Under the pieces are notes generated by a model, which searched no databases, was not told the origin of the DNA, and worked only from the letters and a program-made list of their open reading frames with translations. A program made the position numbers and the translations under genes. Shown here one piece after another: positions 1 through 10,779 of a stretch of DNA of 64,000 bases (positions within the stretch are counted from its first letter, which is position 1; the number at the start of each line of letters is the position of its first letter). This DNA is from Promethearchaeota archaeon Loki_b32 (GTDB taxonomy: Archaea > Asgardarchaeota > Lokiarchaeia > Sigyniarchaeales > SOKP01), in the NCBI GenBank assembly GCA_005223125.1, contig NJBH01000014.1:26202-90201 (forward strand). The letters run 5' to 3'.

Positions 1-318
1 TAAAAATACATAAAGAAAAAAATTTGGAAAGAAAAATGTCATTAAATTCATTGAATAAGCTTTTTTACAATTACTATAAATAAAAATTGGAATTAATGAT
101 ACCAAAATCCAGCTAGTATATAAAAAGTTAAGACCAAATAAATTATCAAATAACGTATAATTTGCTAAAATTTGTATAATTTTTTCTCGCTCTATTGAAA
201 TATCTTCATCAAGAGATATATCAATCTCATAGCCGATGCCATAAATTAAAAGGCTTAAAAGCAGTATTTGAATAATAAATATAATTATTCTGCTTCTAAA
301 AACTTCAATTATCTTCAT
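1..318 (-). CDS. Partial hypothetical membrane protein (N-terminal part, cut by window edge)
   Basis: An open frame runs from an ATG at 318 down to base 1 with no stop, so the gene continues outside the window. The 106 visible residues begin with a basic stretch (MKIIEVFRSR) followed by a hydrophobic segment at about residues 11-28. A short acidic loop follows, then a second hydrophobic segment at about residues 68-82. This is the layout of a multi-pass membrane protein with a cytoplasmic N-terminus, such as a transporter permease, but no family signature is visible. Function unknown. Confidence 0.5.
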   Translation of the reverse strand, partial: MKIIEVFRSRIIIFIIQILLLSLLIYGIGYEIDISLDEDISIEREKIIQILANYTLFDNLFGLNFLYTSWILVSLIPIFIYSNCKKAYSMNLMTFFFPNFFLYVFL

Positions 319-475
319 TATTATGTAATTAAATTTATCGATACATTAAATTCTTTTTTAAGGCTTTAAAATTTAAAACTTTTGAATTATTGATATTTAA
401 ATCAAAGTTATTGTTAATTTCTGCCATTAAAAAAAAAAAGAAAAGTAAATTAAAGTATTTTCATAATTTGTGTTT

Positions 476-865
476 TCAAGTTATTTTCTGTAATTTCTTC
501 CTCGATACTATGACTATTGTTATTCCAACTATTAAGGTTATCGTTAGAATTTCAACGTAATATCCCGGAATAAAGGGTTATTCTTCACTTGTATCAAAAT
601 ATGCTGTAAATACCGGATCGTGAACGAGTTTTCCTCCCCCACTCTCACCATACTTAGGATAACACGTAATAAAGAAAGCCGCAGTTTCATTTGGATGAAA
701 ACCTTCCCAAGCATCTTCAAATGGTACTCCATGGGTGAATTGGTTTGTTTGATTCACAGCATAACTTATCATTAATCGAGCAAAATCACCCATTAATGGA
801 AGCATCCCGGAGACAAAATTAATGAATTCTGAATCATCATTTACATCTAAACATTCATAAAGAAT
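476..865 (-). pseudogene. Decayed C-terminal end of an anchored surface protein
   Basis: Reading the minus strand from 865 gives a protein-like sequence of about 95 residues (including GVPFEDAWEGFHPNE and KLVHDPVFTAYFDTSEE), preceded in frame by a TAG at 866-868. A TAA at 578-580 interrupts it. The same frame then continues as PFIPGYYVEILTITLIVG plus a basic SRKKLQK tail and ends with TGA at 476-478. A Pro-Gly turn, a hydrophobic helix and a basic end form a C-terminal anchor typical of archaeal surface proteins. Two in-frame stops and the absence of an upstream region mark it as a remnant. Confidence 0.5.
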
Positions 866-1064
866 CTATTTGAAAATTAAAAGTCCCTAAAACAATAAAA
901 TTTTTAATATTTGCTATCTTTATTTATGTACAGTGGAAGACTTGTACTCTTATTTTTTAAAATTAACATTATATCATTGTTATAGAGGATGTTTTCTCCC
1001 ATGAGTTGTATTTCTTCTTCTAAATTTGTAAAAGAAAGTAAAAATCTTGAGGTATTTTAATTAT

Positions 1065-1070
1065 GGAGGT
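1065..1070 (+). promoter_or_regulatory. Shine-Dalgarno for rpoA1
   Basis: GGAGGT lies 9 nt before the ATG at 1080 and supports that start. Such a clear site is uncommon in this window. Confidence 0.7.
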
Positions 1071-1079
1071 ATTTAGCTT

Positions 1080-4001
1080 ATGAGTTATACATTTTCAAGA
1101 ATGAAAATGATTGAAAAAATCAAGTTTGGGTTATTAAGTCCCAATGAAATCCGTAGAATGTCTGCGGCTCGTATAATTACTGCTGATACATATGATGAGG
1201 ATGGTCTCCCGATCCCGAGTGGACTTATGGACCAAAGACTAGGTACCATCGAACCTGGCCAACGTTGTCAAACGTGTGGTAATCTAGTAAGCAATTGTAT
1301 GGGCCATTTTGGGCACATAGAATTAGCCCGTCCAATTATTCATGTAGGATATGCAAAAAAAGTCTTAAAAGTATTACGGAGTATTTGTCCCGAATGCTCT
1401 CGTTTACTGCTAACTGAAGATGAAAAAGAGAAATTCAGAGAAGAACAATTAAAACACAGAAAAATTTTTTTTGAAGGTGATGAGGATGCGGCTAAAATTG
1501 TGTTTAAAAGAGCAAGAAAATCGAAATTATGCCCATATTGTGGAGCTAAAAAGAAAAAAATAGTAATTGAGAAACCTACTACATTTTATGAAGAAGAAGA
1601 AGGAAGAGGCTCACGGAGAATAACACCTATTGAGATTTTAGAACGATTAAAAAAAATTGGAGACGTAGATCTCAGGATTCTTGGTATTTCACCTGAGAAT
1701 GCAAGACTTGAATGGGTTATATTTACGGTCTTACCAATTCCTCCTGTATGTGCGAGACCATCAATTACATTAGATAGTGGTATTCGTTCTGAAGATGATT
1801 TAACACATAAATTGGTTGATGTTATTCGAATTAACCAAAGATTAAGGGAAAATATTGATGCGGGAGCACCACATTTAATAGTTGAAGATCTATGGGAACT
1901 ATTACAATATCATATTACTACCTATTTTGATAATCAAGTGTCTGGGATCCCTCCTGCAAGACACCGTTCTGGTAGAGCACTTAGAACATTAACTCAGAGG
2001 TTAAAAGGGAAAGAAGGTAGATTTAGAAGCAATTTAAGTGGAAAGCGAGTTGATTTTTCTGCTCGTAGTGTTATTTCACCAAATCCATATATAAGTATCA
2101 ATGATGTTGGAGTACCAATAGAAATTGCGAAAATATTAACAATTCCCACTAATGTTAACGATTGGAATATCGAAGAAATGAAACAATTGGTTTTAAGTGG
2201 ACCTTTTAGACATCCAGGTGCTAATTATATAATACGTAATGATCGCAGAAGAATTGATCTTCGATATGTAAAAAACCGGAAGATTATTGCTGATATGCTC
2301 ACACCAGGTTTTACAATCGAACGCCATCTAAATGAGGGAGATTTAGTATTATTTAATCGTCAACCTTCCCTTCATAGAATGTCAATAATGGCACACGAAG
2401 TAAAAATAATGGAAGGGAGAACATTTCGATTAAATTTGACTGTATGTCCACCATATAACGCTGATTTTGATGGTGATGAAATGAATTTGCATGTACCTCA
2501 AAGTGAAGAGGCTCGTACAGAAGCAGAGTTACTTCTTAAAGTTCAAAATCACATATTATCTCCACGATTTGGTGGGCCAATATTAGGTGGAATTCAAGAT
2601 TTTATTTCAAGTGTATTTCAATTCACGAGTAAAAATTCAATATACAATAAAAAGGATGCATTAAAATTATTATATACTGGAGATGTTTATAAAAATAATC
2701 CTAATTTTAATTTAGATCAACTCACACCGGTAACAGTTGATCCAGAACCAATGTATTCTGGAAAAGAAATTTTTAGCACATTGTTTCCAGATGATCTTAA
2801 TATTAGAGTAAAATCTAAGTTTTGTAAGAAATGCGAAGTTTGTGAAGAAGAAAATTGCTTATACGATGCTTATGTCGTAATAAGAAATGGTAAATTGGTA
2901 ACTGGAACTATTGATGAAAACTCCTTTGGTGCTATGCAATCAAATAGTATATTACAACGCATTATTAAAGATCATGGTAACGCCTTAGGAAGAATATTTT
3001 TAGATAGTGCAACTAAGATGCTCTTATATGTTATTAGACAGAATGGAATGACAATGGGATTGGATGAGGTTTATGTACATGGACAAGCCTATGAAGAGAT
3101 AGAAAAAATATTGGATGATGCTAATACAGAATCTAATAAATTAATTGATGCATTCAACGATAATGATACAACTTTTCTTAGAAGGGCTCCTGGTCGTTCA
3201 ATGAGAGAAACTTTAGAATTAAGAATCAGGCAAGTTTTAGCAGAAGCAAGAAAAAAAGCAGAAGAAACTGCAGCAGGTTTTATTGGTGATGAAGCTCATT
3301 CTGTTATTATGACTAAATCTGGAGCTCGAGGAAATATATTAAATTTAGGACAAATGTCTGCCGTTGTTGGACAACAAGCGATTAGAGGTGAACGAATTAA
3401 TCGAGGATATAGTATGAGAACACTACCACATTTTAAAGTCAATGATCTTTCACCCAAATCTCGAGGTTTCGTTTCTTCTTCCTATAGAAATGGATTAAAA
3501 CCAGTAGAATTTTTCTTTCATGCAATGGGTGGAAGAGAAGGTTTAGTTGATACTGCAGTAAGAACATCCACATCTGGATATATGCAACGAAGGTTAGTAA
3601 ATGCATTTCAGGATATGGTTGTTGAAAATGATGGCACTGTCAGAAACTCGGACAAAAATGTTATTCAATTTCGCTTTGGAGATGATGGGATTGATGCCAT
3701 GCACACTGATCATGGTGCTGCTGTTAATTTAGATGTTTTATTATTGAAGGCTAAAGCTTTGAATGTTGAAGAAGTACGTAAAGAAATTAAAAATATTCCT
3801 ACAGAAAAAAAATCACCTCCTAAGAAAAAAATAGTCTCAAAAGAAAAACCCATCGAAAGTACTACTGATAAAGCTAAAAAAGAAGATGGGGATGAAGATT
3901 CCCTAATGCAGAAATTTGAAGAAGAAACTGGTAAAAAAGCAAAGTGGCGCGGTAAAGAAACTAAAGCTTATTTAAATTGGAAAGAAGAAAAATTGGGATA
4001 A
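1080..4001 (+). CDS. rpoA1: DNA-directed RNA polymerase subunit A' (Rpo1N)
   Basis: This is the N-terminal half of the largest RNA polymerase subunit, which carries the Mg-binding catalytic loop of transcription. Zinc-binding cysteines occur around residues 63-79 (CQTCGNLVSNCMGHFGH) and in two CPxC pairs near 103 and 151. The catalytic NADFDGDEMNLHVP motif starts at about residue 460. The start is fixed by GGAGGT at 1065-1070. The subunit is split from A'' (33 nt downstream), as in most archaea. It ends with a charged, low-complexity Lys/Glu tail from about residue 890 and a compact ending (FEEETGKKAKWRGKETKAYL...), longer than a usual A' C-terminus. It opens the conserved archaeal order A'-A''-L30e-NusA. 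Confidence 0.97.
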   Translation: MSYTFSRMKMIEKIKFGLLSPNEIRRMSAARIITADTYDEDGLPIPSGLMDQRLGTIEPGQRCQTCGNLVSNCMGHFGHIELARPIIHVGYAKKVLKVLRSICPECSRLLLTEDEKEKFREEQLKHRKIFFEGDEDAAKIVFKRARKSKLCPYCGAKKKKIVIEKPTTFYEEEEGRGSRRITPIEILERLKKIGDVDLRILGISPENARLEWVIFTVLPIPPVCARPSITLDSGIRSEDDLTHKLVDVIRINQRLRENIDAGAPHLIVEDLWELLQYHITTYFDNQVSGIPPARHRSGRALRTLTQRLKGKEGRFRSNLSGKRVDFSARSVISPNPYISINDVGVPIEIAKILTIPTNVNDWNIEEMKQLVLSGPFRHPGANYIIRNDRRRIDLRYVKNRKIIADMLTPGFTIERHLNEGDLVLFNRQPSLHRMSIMAHEVKIMEGRTFRLNLTVCPPYNADFDGDEMNLHVPQSEEARTEAELLLKVQNHILSPRFGGPILGGIQDFISSVFQFTSKNSIYNKKDALKLLYTGDVYKNNPNFNLDQLTPVTVDPEPMYSGKEIFSTLFPDDLNIRVKSKFCKKCEVCEEENCLYDAYVVIRNGKLVTGTIDENSFGAMQSNSILQRIIKDHGNALGRIFLDSATKMLLYVIRQNGMTMGLDEVYVHGQAYEEIEKILDDANTESNKLIDAFNDNDTTFLRRAPGRSMRETLELRIRQVLAEARKKAEETAAGFIGDEAHSVIMTKSGARGNILNLGQMSAVVGQQAIRGERINRGYSMRTLPHFKVNDLSPKSRGFVSSSYRNGLKPVEFFFHAMGGREGLVDTAVRTSTSGYMQRRLVNAFQDMVVENDGTVRNSDKNVIQFRFGDDGIDAMHTDHGAAVNLDVLLLKAKALNVEEVRKEIKNIPTEKKSPPKKKIVSKEKPIESTTDKAKKEDGDEDSLMQKFEEETGKKAKWRGKETKAYLNWKEEKLG

Positions 4002-4015
4002 AATAATTAGTTTAA

Positions 4016-5239
<1,224 letters not shown>

Positions 5240-5347
5240 CCGAAAACTTTTAATTAGGATGAAATTATAGATGTGCTTAAATAAAAAAATTAAATATTAA
5301 AAAAGTATTATTCTTATTAGTTAATATAGATACTGATTGAAAATATC

Positions 5348-5719
5348 ATGGCAAGAAAGAACAAACCTGTTGCAACTAAACTTGATCTCAGTAGGAAAAA
5401 AACCAGAGAATTTGATGTTGATACTAATATCAAAGTTGCTTACAAAACGGGTAAAATTTTATATGGTAAAAATCAAATTTTAAAGAACTTATTTAGAGAA
5501 AATCCGTTCAAGATGCTAATTATGAGCAATAACTGTCCTTCAGAATTGATGACTCAAATTAATCACTTTAATTCTCTTTTAAAAGATAAACTTTTCATTC
5601 ATAAATATAAAGGTTCGAGTTGGGATTTAGGATTAGCTTGCGCTAAGCCATATATGATTTCTGTAATGGGTATAATTGATTTTGGAGATTCTGATTTAAT
5701 CTCTTTAAGAACTAAATGA
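5348..5719 (+). CDS. rpl30e: Ribosomal protein L30e (eL30)
   Basis: A 123-residue protein of the L7Ae/L30e RNA-binding fold. After a basic N-terminal extension of about 20 residues come the family features: an alpha-beta core with KTGKILYGKNQILK near residue 37, MLIMSNNCPSELMTQI (the RNA-contacting loop), and SSWDLGLACAKPYMISVMGI near the end. It sits between rpoA2 and nusA, the standard archaeal position, which supports the assignment. The longer basic N-terminus is unusual compared with the roughly 100-residue archaeal homologues. Confidence 0.93.
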   Translation: MARKNKPVATKLDLSRKKTREFDVDTNIKVAYKTGKILYGKNQILKNLFRENPFKMLIMSNNCPSELMTQINHFNSLLKDKLFIHKYKGSSWDLGLACAKPYMISVMGIIDFGDSDLISLRTK

Positions 5720-5747
5720 TAATAACTACACTTAACAAGATGCTTAC

Positions 5748-6224
5748 ATGTTAAAAAAGAATATTAAAATTGATCGGGAAGCAATGGAACTGATTTCGTT
5801 ATTCAATAACATCTCTGGTGCTATAATTAAAGATTGCTTGATTTTTAAATCACCTGAGAATGGATCCGAAATAATCATTTTTTTAGTAAAAGAAGAGGAT
5901 GTAGGAAAAGCAATTGGAAAAGCTGGTGAACATGTTAAAGATTTAAAATCAAAACTCCAAAAAAAGATAGATGTTATTGCTTTTTCTGAGGATCTTAATC
6001 ATTTCATTCAGAATATCTTACAAACTACTAAAAACTCAATTATAGTTCAAAACATAGAAATTAAAGAAAGTATAAATCAAAAAAAAACCGTTATCATTAC
6101 TGTACGCCCTCAAGACCGTGGAAAAGCTATTGGAAAAGATGGTTCGATGATAAGAAAAATTAAAGAATTGGTGCTAAGGTATTTTGAAGTTGATAATGTA
6201 ATTATCAATACGAAAAATGTCTGA
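5748..6224 (+). CDS. nusA: NusA-like KH-domain transcription factor
   Basis: A 158-residue protein made of two KH domains, each with a GxxG RNA-binding loop: VGKAIGKAGEHVKDLK at about residues 61-76 and RGKAIGKDGSMIRKIKEL at about 124-141. Archaeal NusA keeps only the two KH domains of bacterial NusA and lacks the N-terminal polymerase-binding and S1 domains, and that is what is seen. It is 28 nt after L30e, in the conserved rpoA1-rpoA2-rpl30e-nusA order. It probably binds nascent RNA during elongation or termination. Confidence 0.93.
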   Translation: MLKKNIKIDREAMELISLFNNISGAIIKDCLIFKSPENGSEIIIFLVKEEDVGKAIGKAGEHVKDLKSKLQKKIDVIAFSEDLNHFIQNILQTTKNSIIVQNIEIKESINQKKTVIITVRPQDRGKAIGKDGSMIRKIKELVLRYFEVDNVIINTKNV

Positions 6225-6288
6225 TTTTATTACCTAAAAATTATACTTATTAACTACGATTAATTTAATCACAAAATTACCCATTAGA

Positions 6289-7545
6289 GTGATTTATATT
6301 TCAAAATTAAAATATTATGATGAACAAACTGCTATAAATCATGTTAAATCATTAGGTTTTACACGACACGCGGCTACTGAGGGTGAAACTAAAACTATAA
6401 ATTATATCCAAAAGCAACTTGATAAAGAGAACGTTGATACTAAAGTTGAGTCTTTTAAATGGACTAAAACATCATCGAAATTCAGGAAATTGATTTTTTT
6501 ATGGGTATTTATTGTTTTTATGAGTACTGAGATATTATTATTATATCCTAATTTAACATGGATAATTCTTCCTCTTGATGGCCTTTTTTTTATAGTATTA
6601 ATGTTGGGAGGGAAATATGCTTTTGATCACTCAAGGATTATATTCATAGGGAAGAAAAACGAGTCAAAAAATGTAATAGCGACCATACATGCTAAAGATT
6701 TGTATCCAAAAAGACCTGTCATTATTTTTTCAGCTCATCATGATTCAGTTTCTACAAATTTTCCATACAAAATGATGAAGATATTACTTTTTTCGGTAGT
6801 ATTTTTATTTCTTTCATCTCTTCTCATAAACTTAGTTCTTTCAATTTGGTCAATTGTAGCATTATTTACTGCAATTCAAATTGATATCATATATTTATGG
6901 ATAAGAAACATATCTTTAATTATTGGGATTATCCTACTAACAGAAATTTTCATCTTATTTATTAGGAAAAAGACTAATGAATCTTTAGGTTCAATAGATA
7001 ATGCTTCTGGTGTTGCTATTCTATTAGAATTAGCGAAATTAATTAAAAAAAATCCTCTCGAAAAAACTGATGTAATCTTTTTATGGTGTGGAGCAGAGGA
7101 ACTGGGTCTCTGGGGATCGAAACAATATTGTTCTAAGCATGTGGAAGAATTAGATAACGATTACGACTTAAATAAATCATATAACATTAACATAGACATG
7201 GTAGGTACCTATATAGGGTTAATTGATGAAACTGGCTTAATTAAGAAGAAGAAATTAAATGAAAATTTAAATGATGTCTTAAAAGCATCAGTTACACACC
7301 AAAAAATCATATCTGAGAACCCAAAAATGGCATTAGGCGCTGGAAGTGATCATTTAATTTTTCGGGCATTTACAAAGAAAGCAGAAAAGAAAGGTTTTCA
7401 AATATCTTGCTTTATATCAAATAAAGATTCAAAATATATTCATTCTAAAAAAGATACTCCTGAATTATGCTCTGCTGAAAATCTAAATGGATGTATAGAT
7501 ATTTGCTATAATGCTATTAAAAGCCTTGATCTCAGAGTAGAATAA
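6289..7545 (+). CDS. Membrane-anchored M28-family zinc aminopeptidase
   Basis: A 418-residue protein of the M28 (PA/Zn-aminopeptidase) fold with every expected metal ligand in order: HHD (His150, Asp152), bridging Asp237 in GSIDNASGV, the catalytic EE pair Glu270-Glu271 in CGAEELGLWG, Asp303 in NIDMVG and His355 in GSDHLIF. Two hydrophobic stretches interrupt the domain, at about residues 65-105 and 160-225. The protease is therefore membrane embedded and its catalytic parts probably face one side of the membrane. The start is a GTG. It occupies the place where S12 is found in other archaea, between nusA and S7. Substrate not predictable. Confidence 0.85.
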   Translation: MIYISKLKYYDEQTAINHVKSLGFTRHAATEGETKTINYIQKQLDKENVDTKVESFKWTKTSSKFRKLIFLWVFIVFMSTEILLLYPNLTWIILPLDGLFFIVLMLGGKYAFDHSRIIFIGKKNESKNVIATIHAKDLYPKRPVIIFSAHHDSVSTNFPYKMMKILLFSVVFLFLSSLLINLVLSIWSIVALFTAIQIDIIYLWIRNISLIIGIILLTEIFILFIRKKTNESLGSIDNASGVAILLELAKLIKKNPLEKTDVIFLWCGAEELGLWGSKQYCSKHVEELDNDYDLNKSYNINIDMVGTYIGLIDETGLIKKKKLNENLNDVLKASVTHQKIISENPKMALGAGSDHLIFRAFTKKAEKKGFQISCFISNKDSKYIHSKKDTPELCSAENLNGCIDICYNAIKSLDLRVE

Positions 7546-7588
7546 CGTGTCTGCATTAAATGGTTAGCAGATTCGGGCTTTTTATTAA

Positions 7589-8017
7589 TTATCGTATTGG
7601 TTTCTCTTTTTTTCCAGCTAAAAGTGCTTCAAGGCTAACACCATTAACTTTAACTACTCTATAACGAACTCCAGGAAGATCTCCTATCGATCTTCCTTTT
7701 GCTCCACCGATTCCTTCGACAATCACTCGATCATGTTCTTCTATGAAGTTAAGTGCCCCATCACCAGGTAGGAACGCTGTAACTCCTTTTCCATTTTTCT
7801 TCAATTGAATTCTCACACATTTTCTTATAGCTGAGTTTGGTTGTTTACTTTCACGACCAACCTTCTGAAGAACGATTCCTAGAGCCTGACAAGAGCCTTC
7901 GAGTGGATCAACCTTCTTCTTTAATTGGAGTTTTCTTCTTTTATATTTCTTTTTTGACCATCGAAATTTTTTTCGATTAGTTTGAAGCTTTCTTGCAGCG
8001 TACAAGCCTTTGGGCAT
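7589..8017 (-). CDS. rps12: Ribosomal protein S12 (uS12)
   Basis: A 142-residue archaeal/eukaryotic-type S12. The diagnostic decoding-centre motif [20 protein letters not shown] is present near residue 57, followed by [16 protein letters not shown] and the [22 protein letters not shown] ending (shown here in part). It acts in the 30S decoding centre. It is read on the minus strand, whereas S7, 146 nt away, is on the plus strand, so the two are divergently transcribed. In most archaea S12 and S7 are adjacent and co-directional. Confidence 0.96.
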   Translation of the reverse strand: MPKGLYAARKLQTNRKKFRWSKKKYKRRKLQLKKKVDPLEGSCQALGIVLQKVGRESKQPNSAIRKCVRIQLKKNGKGVTAFLPGDGALNFIEEHDRVIVEGIGGAKGRSIGDLPGVRYRVVKVNGVSLEALLAGKKEKPIR

Positions 8018-8163
8018 TTTTTCACCAAATTTTTATTATTATTAATAAAGTAAAACATATCTTAGAACTTAAAATTTATGAATAGACGTTTTTTCAGAAA
8101 TCTAAAAAAATTAATACTATTAATAATTTTGTTTAATAATCAAATACTCAACAATAATGGATT

Positions 8164-8781
8164 ATGAGTAAAACAAAGAAAGAAATCAAACTTTTCAATA
8201 AGTGGGCATTTGAAGATATAAAAATTAAGGATAGAACGCTTGAAAACTATATAAATTTAAAACCTATTATAGTTCCCCATTCAGCAGGGAGACATGAGCA
8301 TAAAAGATTTTGGAAATCTTCAAAAGTCTCTGTTATTGAACGATTTTCTAATAGATTGCTTTCTCCAGGTTTTATTGGCAATAAAATTAGAGGACGTAAG
8401 AGTTCTTATAATTCGGGCAAGAAAAATAAGCTTCTAAAGAGTTTGGAAAATGCTTTCACACTAATAGAATTGATAACTGAACAAAACCCTATTCAAGTTT
8501 TAGTAGATGGGATTTGTAATTCTGCACCTAGAGAAGAAACGACGAGAATTGCTCTTGGAGGTATCAGGTACGCGTCAGCAGTAGATATCGCACCGCAGCG
8601 TCGAGTTGACTTGGCTATCAAATATCTCGCTCAAGCAATAGGCGCTAGATCCCATTCAAATGTCAGACAATTTGGAGAAAATCTTGCTCAGGAATTGATG
8701 TTAGCAGCAAATAGCAGTCAAGAATCTAGAGCTATTAAGAGAAAGGATGAAATAGAAAGAATTGCTGTCTCAGCTAGGTAA
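8164..8781 (+). CDS. rps7: Ribosomal protein S7 (uS7)
   Basis: A 205-residue archaeal S7, which nucleates assembly of the 30S head. Family features include IIVPHSAGRHEHKRFWKS, the KSLENAFTLIELITEQNPIQ helix region, PREETTRIALGGIRYASAVD and QRRVDLAIKYLAQAI, and the C-terminal ANSSQESRAIKRKDEIERIA. It is transcribed divergently from S12. EF-2, which follows S7 in many archaea, is elsewhere in this window (49,513). Confidence 0.96.
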   Translation: MSKTKKEIKLFNKWAFEDIKIKDRTLENYINLKPIIVPHSAGRHEHKRFWKSSKVSVIERFSNRLLSPGFIGNKIRGRKSSYNSGKKNKLLKSLENAFTLIELITEQNPIQVLVDGICNSAPREETTRIALGGIRYASAVDIAPQRRVDLAIKYLAQAIGARSHSNVRQFGENLAQELMLAANSSQESRAIKRKDEIERIAVSAR

Positions 8782-9309
8782 TTATATTTAATATTTTTAA
8801 CAAATCACTTTTTATAAATATCTTACTAATCATCTCTTTGGATATACAACCCCTTAATTTTTGTTCAAAATTTATTTCCAGAATTTATAATAACTATTTT
8901 TGAAAGAATTTATACTTCAAAAATTTACCATTTTATTTTAAATACCAAACAAGTGCATCATTAACACAGGGATATATATGGCAGTTCTATTTACATATAA
9001 CTTAATTTCACTATTTGTAAGTTAATTAAGGAGGGTATGAAGGATAAGGGCACTGAAAAAATAGGAATGGTTTAATAAGGATGAAAGTATGGAAGAAATG
9101 AGTCCAAAAGAGTAGAATTGCGAAAATTTTAAAGAAATTGTAAAAGAAATTAAAATTAATGAGTCCAAGAAAAAGATTGATTATTTAACTAATTTATAAC
9201 ATAAAAGTATAAAATATAAAGAAATATTGGTGAGAAAGCAAGTAACTTTATGAAACTCATGGTAAATCCTTAATCTAAATATAAAAAAAAGAAAAAAAGT
9301 ATTATCAAT
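8782..9309. other. Gene-free stretch with a possible small-gene relic
   Basis: This 528-base AT-rich region separates S7 from a convergent acyltransferase gene. A frame at 9,089-9,199 starts MEEMSPKE, is stopped by TAG at 9,113-9,115 and then continues in the same frame for 27 more charged residues (ending IDYLTNL). A GGAGGG at about 9,032 also resembles a ribosome binding site. I read this as a possible decayed small gene. Nothing else is recognisable. Confidence 0.3.
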
Positions 9310-10779
9310 TCATTTACTATTCATATAATCCAAAATAGTGCCTACAACCGCAAGAGTAAGAATTATTCCAATAGGAATGAAAGTAATCCAAGCCTCATTC
9401 GGTTGGAGAACACTTACCTGAAGAACCATCATAATAAAAGTCATCAATAAAAAGACCGTCCATAAACTAAGTTTCCTTGTTTTAAGCGGTTTTTTGATAA
9501 TAAAATTGGTTATTAGAGCTATAACAGCGTAAATGAGAATTATCAAAAGAGGTATTGGTACCCATAAGACCTGACCCCAAAGAGTTAAAAACAAGAGCGA
9601 CACATAGATTGTGAACAAGTTAATGGAATATAGCACCCGTTTTAATAAGTTTTTATTGGTGTCTATTTTATACCATAATATTCCGAAAGAGATGAATAGC
9701 AGCCACGCAAAAATCATGTCGAAAATTTTATCAGGTCCAAAACCGACATCTATAGCATAATGTGTACCCCAAAAAGCAAATATCATTCCATATCCTAAAA
9801 TTTGAATGAGTAAAATATGGTATGTTGATTTTCCAATCATAGAAATCGCTCGTGAAATTCGCCCTTCTGATTTTTGAGGTAGGAAATTTATTGCTAGTAA
9901 CACTAAAAATGCTGAATAGAGTACAATCAAGAAATGATAATCACCTCTCATAAGTGGGATCCCATCGACTCTAAATCTAAAGCCATAAAATTGATGTGCA
10001 ATACAAAATGCTAAACTGAATGGAAATAATATCCACATAAATAAATTCCGCTTTTCTTTAAGTTTGCATCCAAAGGAAAACCACATCCCTATGCCAATAC
10101 CAGGGAGAAGAAATAAAACGCTGTTCATTATAAGACTTAGGTAATGAACTTCTTCCCATGTTGTAATTTCTCCAATAAAGAAAAATATTATCAAATGCAT
10201 TATGATTTCTATAACAAAACATAAGACTATAGCCAAGATTGGTTTTTTTGTGAAAGCTTTATAAAGCAAAGGCATAATTAAAATAGATTGGAAAATTACT
10301 GGAAGAAACCAATTTCCCGGACCCCAAAACGGTAATATTCCTACAAATAAGTTTATAATGCCGTGATTTGGATAATATTGTCCATGATACATTGCTGAAA
10401 GATCAAATCCATACATAAATAACCCTATAAAAGTTGATACAGCATATAAAACGAGAAATGGGACAATATACCGTAAAATTTTGCTTTTAAAATAACTCCA
10501 TGAATATAATTCTCTTAGTTTTGTTGTCTTTTTCCTTTGAAATGAGAGACCCATATTAAATCCCATTATCACTAAAAATACTGGAATTGAAATTCTCTCC
10601 CAAAGAGTTACACCTATCTCACTTTTTACTCCCCACGCTACCATATGATCAAAAATTACTAGAAAGATCATAGCTGCCTTTAAGAAATCTACTTGGAAAA
10701 AATGTTCTTTACTTTCCTCTGAAATCTTTTTTTCAGTTTCTACTAATACTAATTCAGCAGATTGCTTTTTATCTGTCAT
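9310..10779 (-). CDS. Multi-pass membrane acyltransferase, acyltransferase-3-like
   Basis: A 489-residue protein. After a soluble N-terminus of about 25 residues it begins FFQVDFLKAAMIFLVIFDHM, with an HM in the first membrane helix. This matches the opening of the acyltransferase-3 (OafA/NodX-like) superfamily, where a conserved His in helix 1 is catalytic. A run of about 11-12 hydrophobic segments fills the rest, including FWGPGNWFLPVIFQSILIMP in the middle. Members transfer acyl groups to surface sugars or other extracytoplasmic substrates. The substrate is unknown. It is a single gene, convergent with S7. Confidence 0.7.
   Translation of the reverse strand: MTDKKQSAELVLVETEKKISEESKEHFFQVDFLKAAMIFLVIFDHMVAWGVKSEIGVTLWERISIPVFLVIMGFNMGLSFQRKKTTKLRELYSWSYFKSKILRYIVPFLVLYAVSTFIGLFMYGFDLSAMYHGQYYPNHGIINLFVGILPFWGPGNWFLPVIFQSILIMPLLYKAFTKKPILAIVLCFVIEIIMHLIIFFFIGEITTWEEVHYLSLIMNSVLFLLPGIGIGMWFSFGCKLKEKRNLFMWILFPFSLAFCIAHQFYGFRFRVDGIPLMRGDYHFLIVLYSAFLVLLAINFLPQKSEGRISRAISMIGKSTYHILLIQILGYGMIFAFWGTHYAIDVGFGPDKIFDMIFAWLLFISFGILWYKIDTNKNLLKRVLYSINLFTIYVSLLFLTLWGQVLWVPIPLLIILIYAVIALITNFIIKKPLKTRKLSLWTVFLLMTFIMMVLQVSVLQPNEAWITFIPIGIILTLAVVGTILDYMNSK

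Noticed and set aside
544..732. 62-residue minus-strand ORF
   Set aside because: It overlaps the better frame of the decayed surface-protein tail and has no coherent composition of its own.
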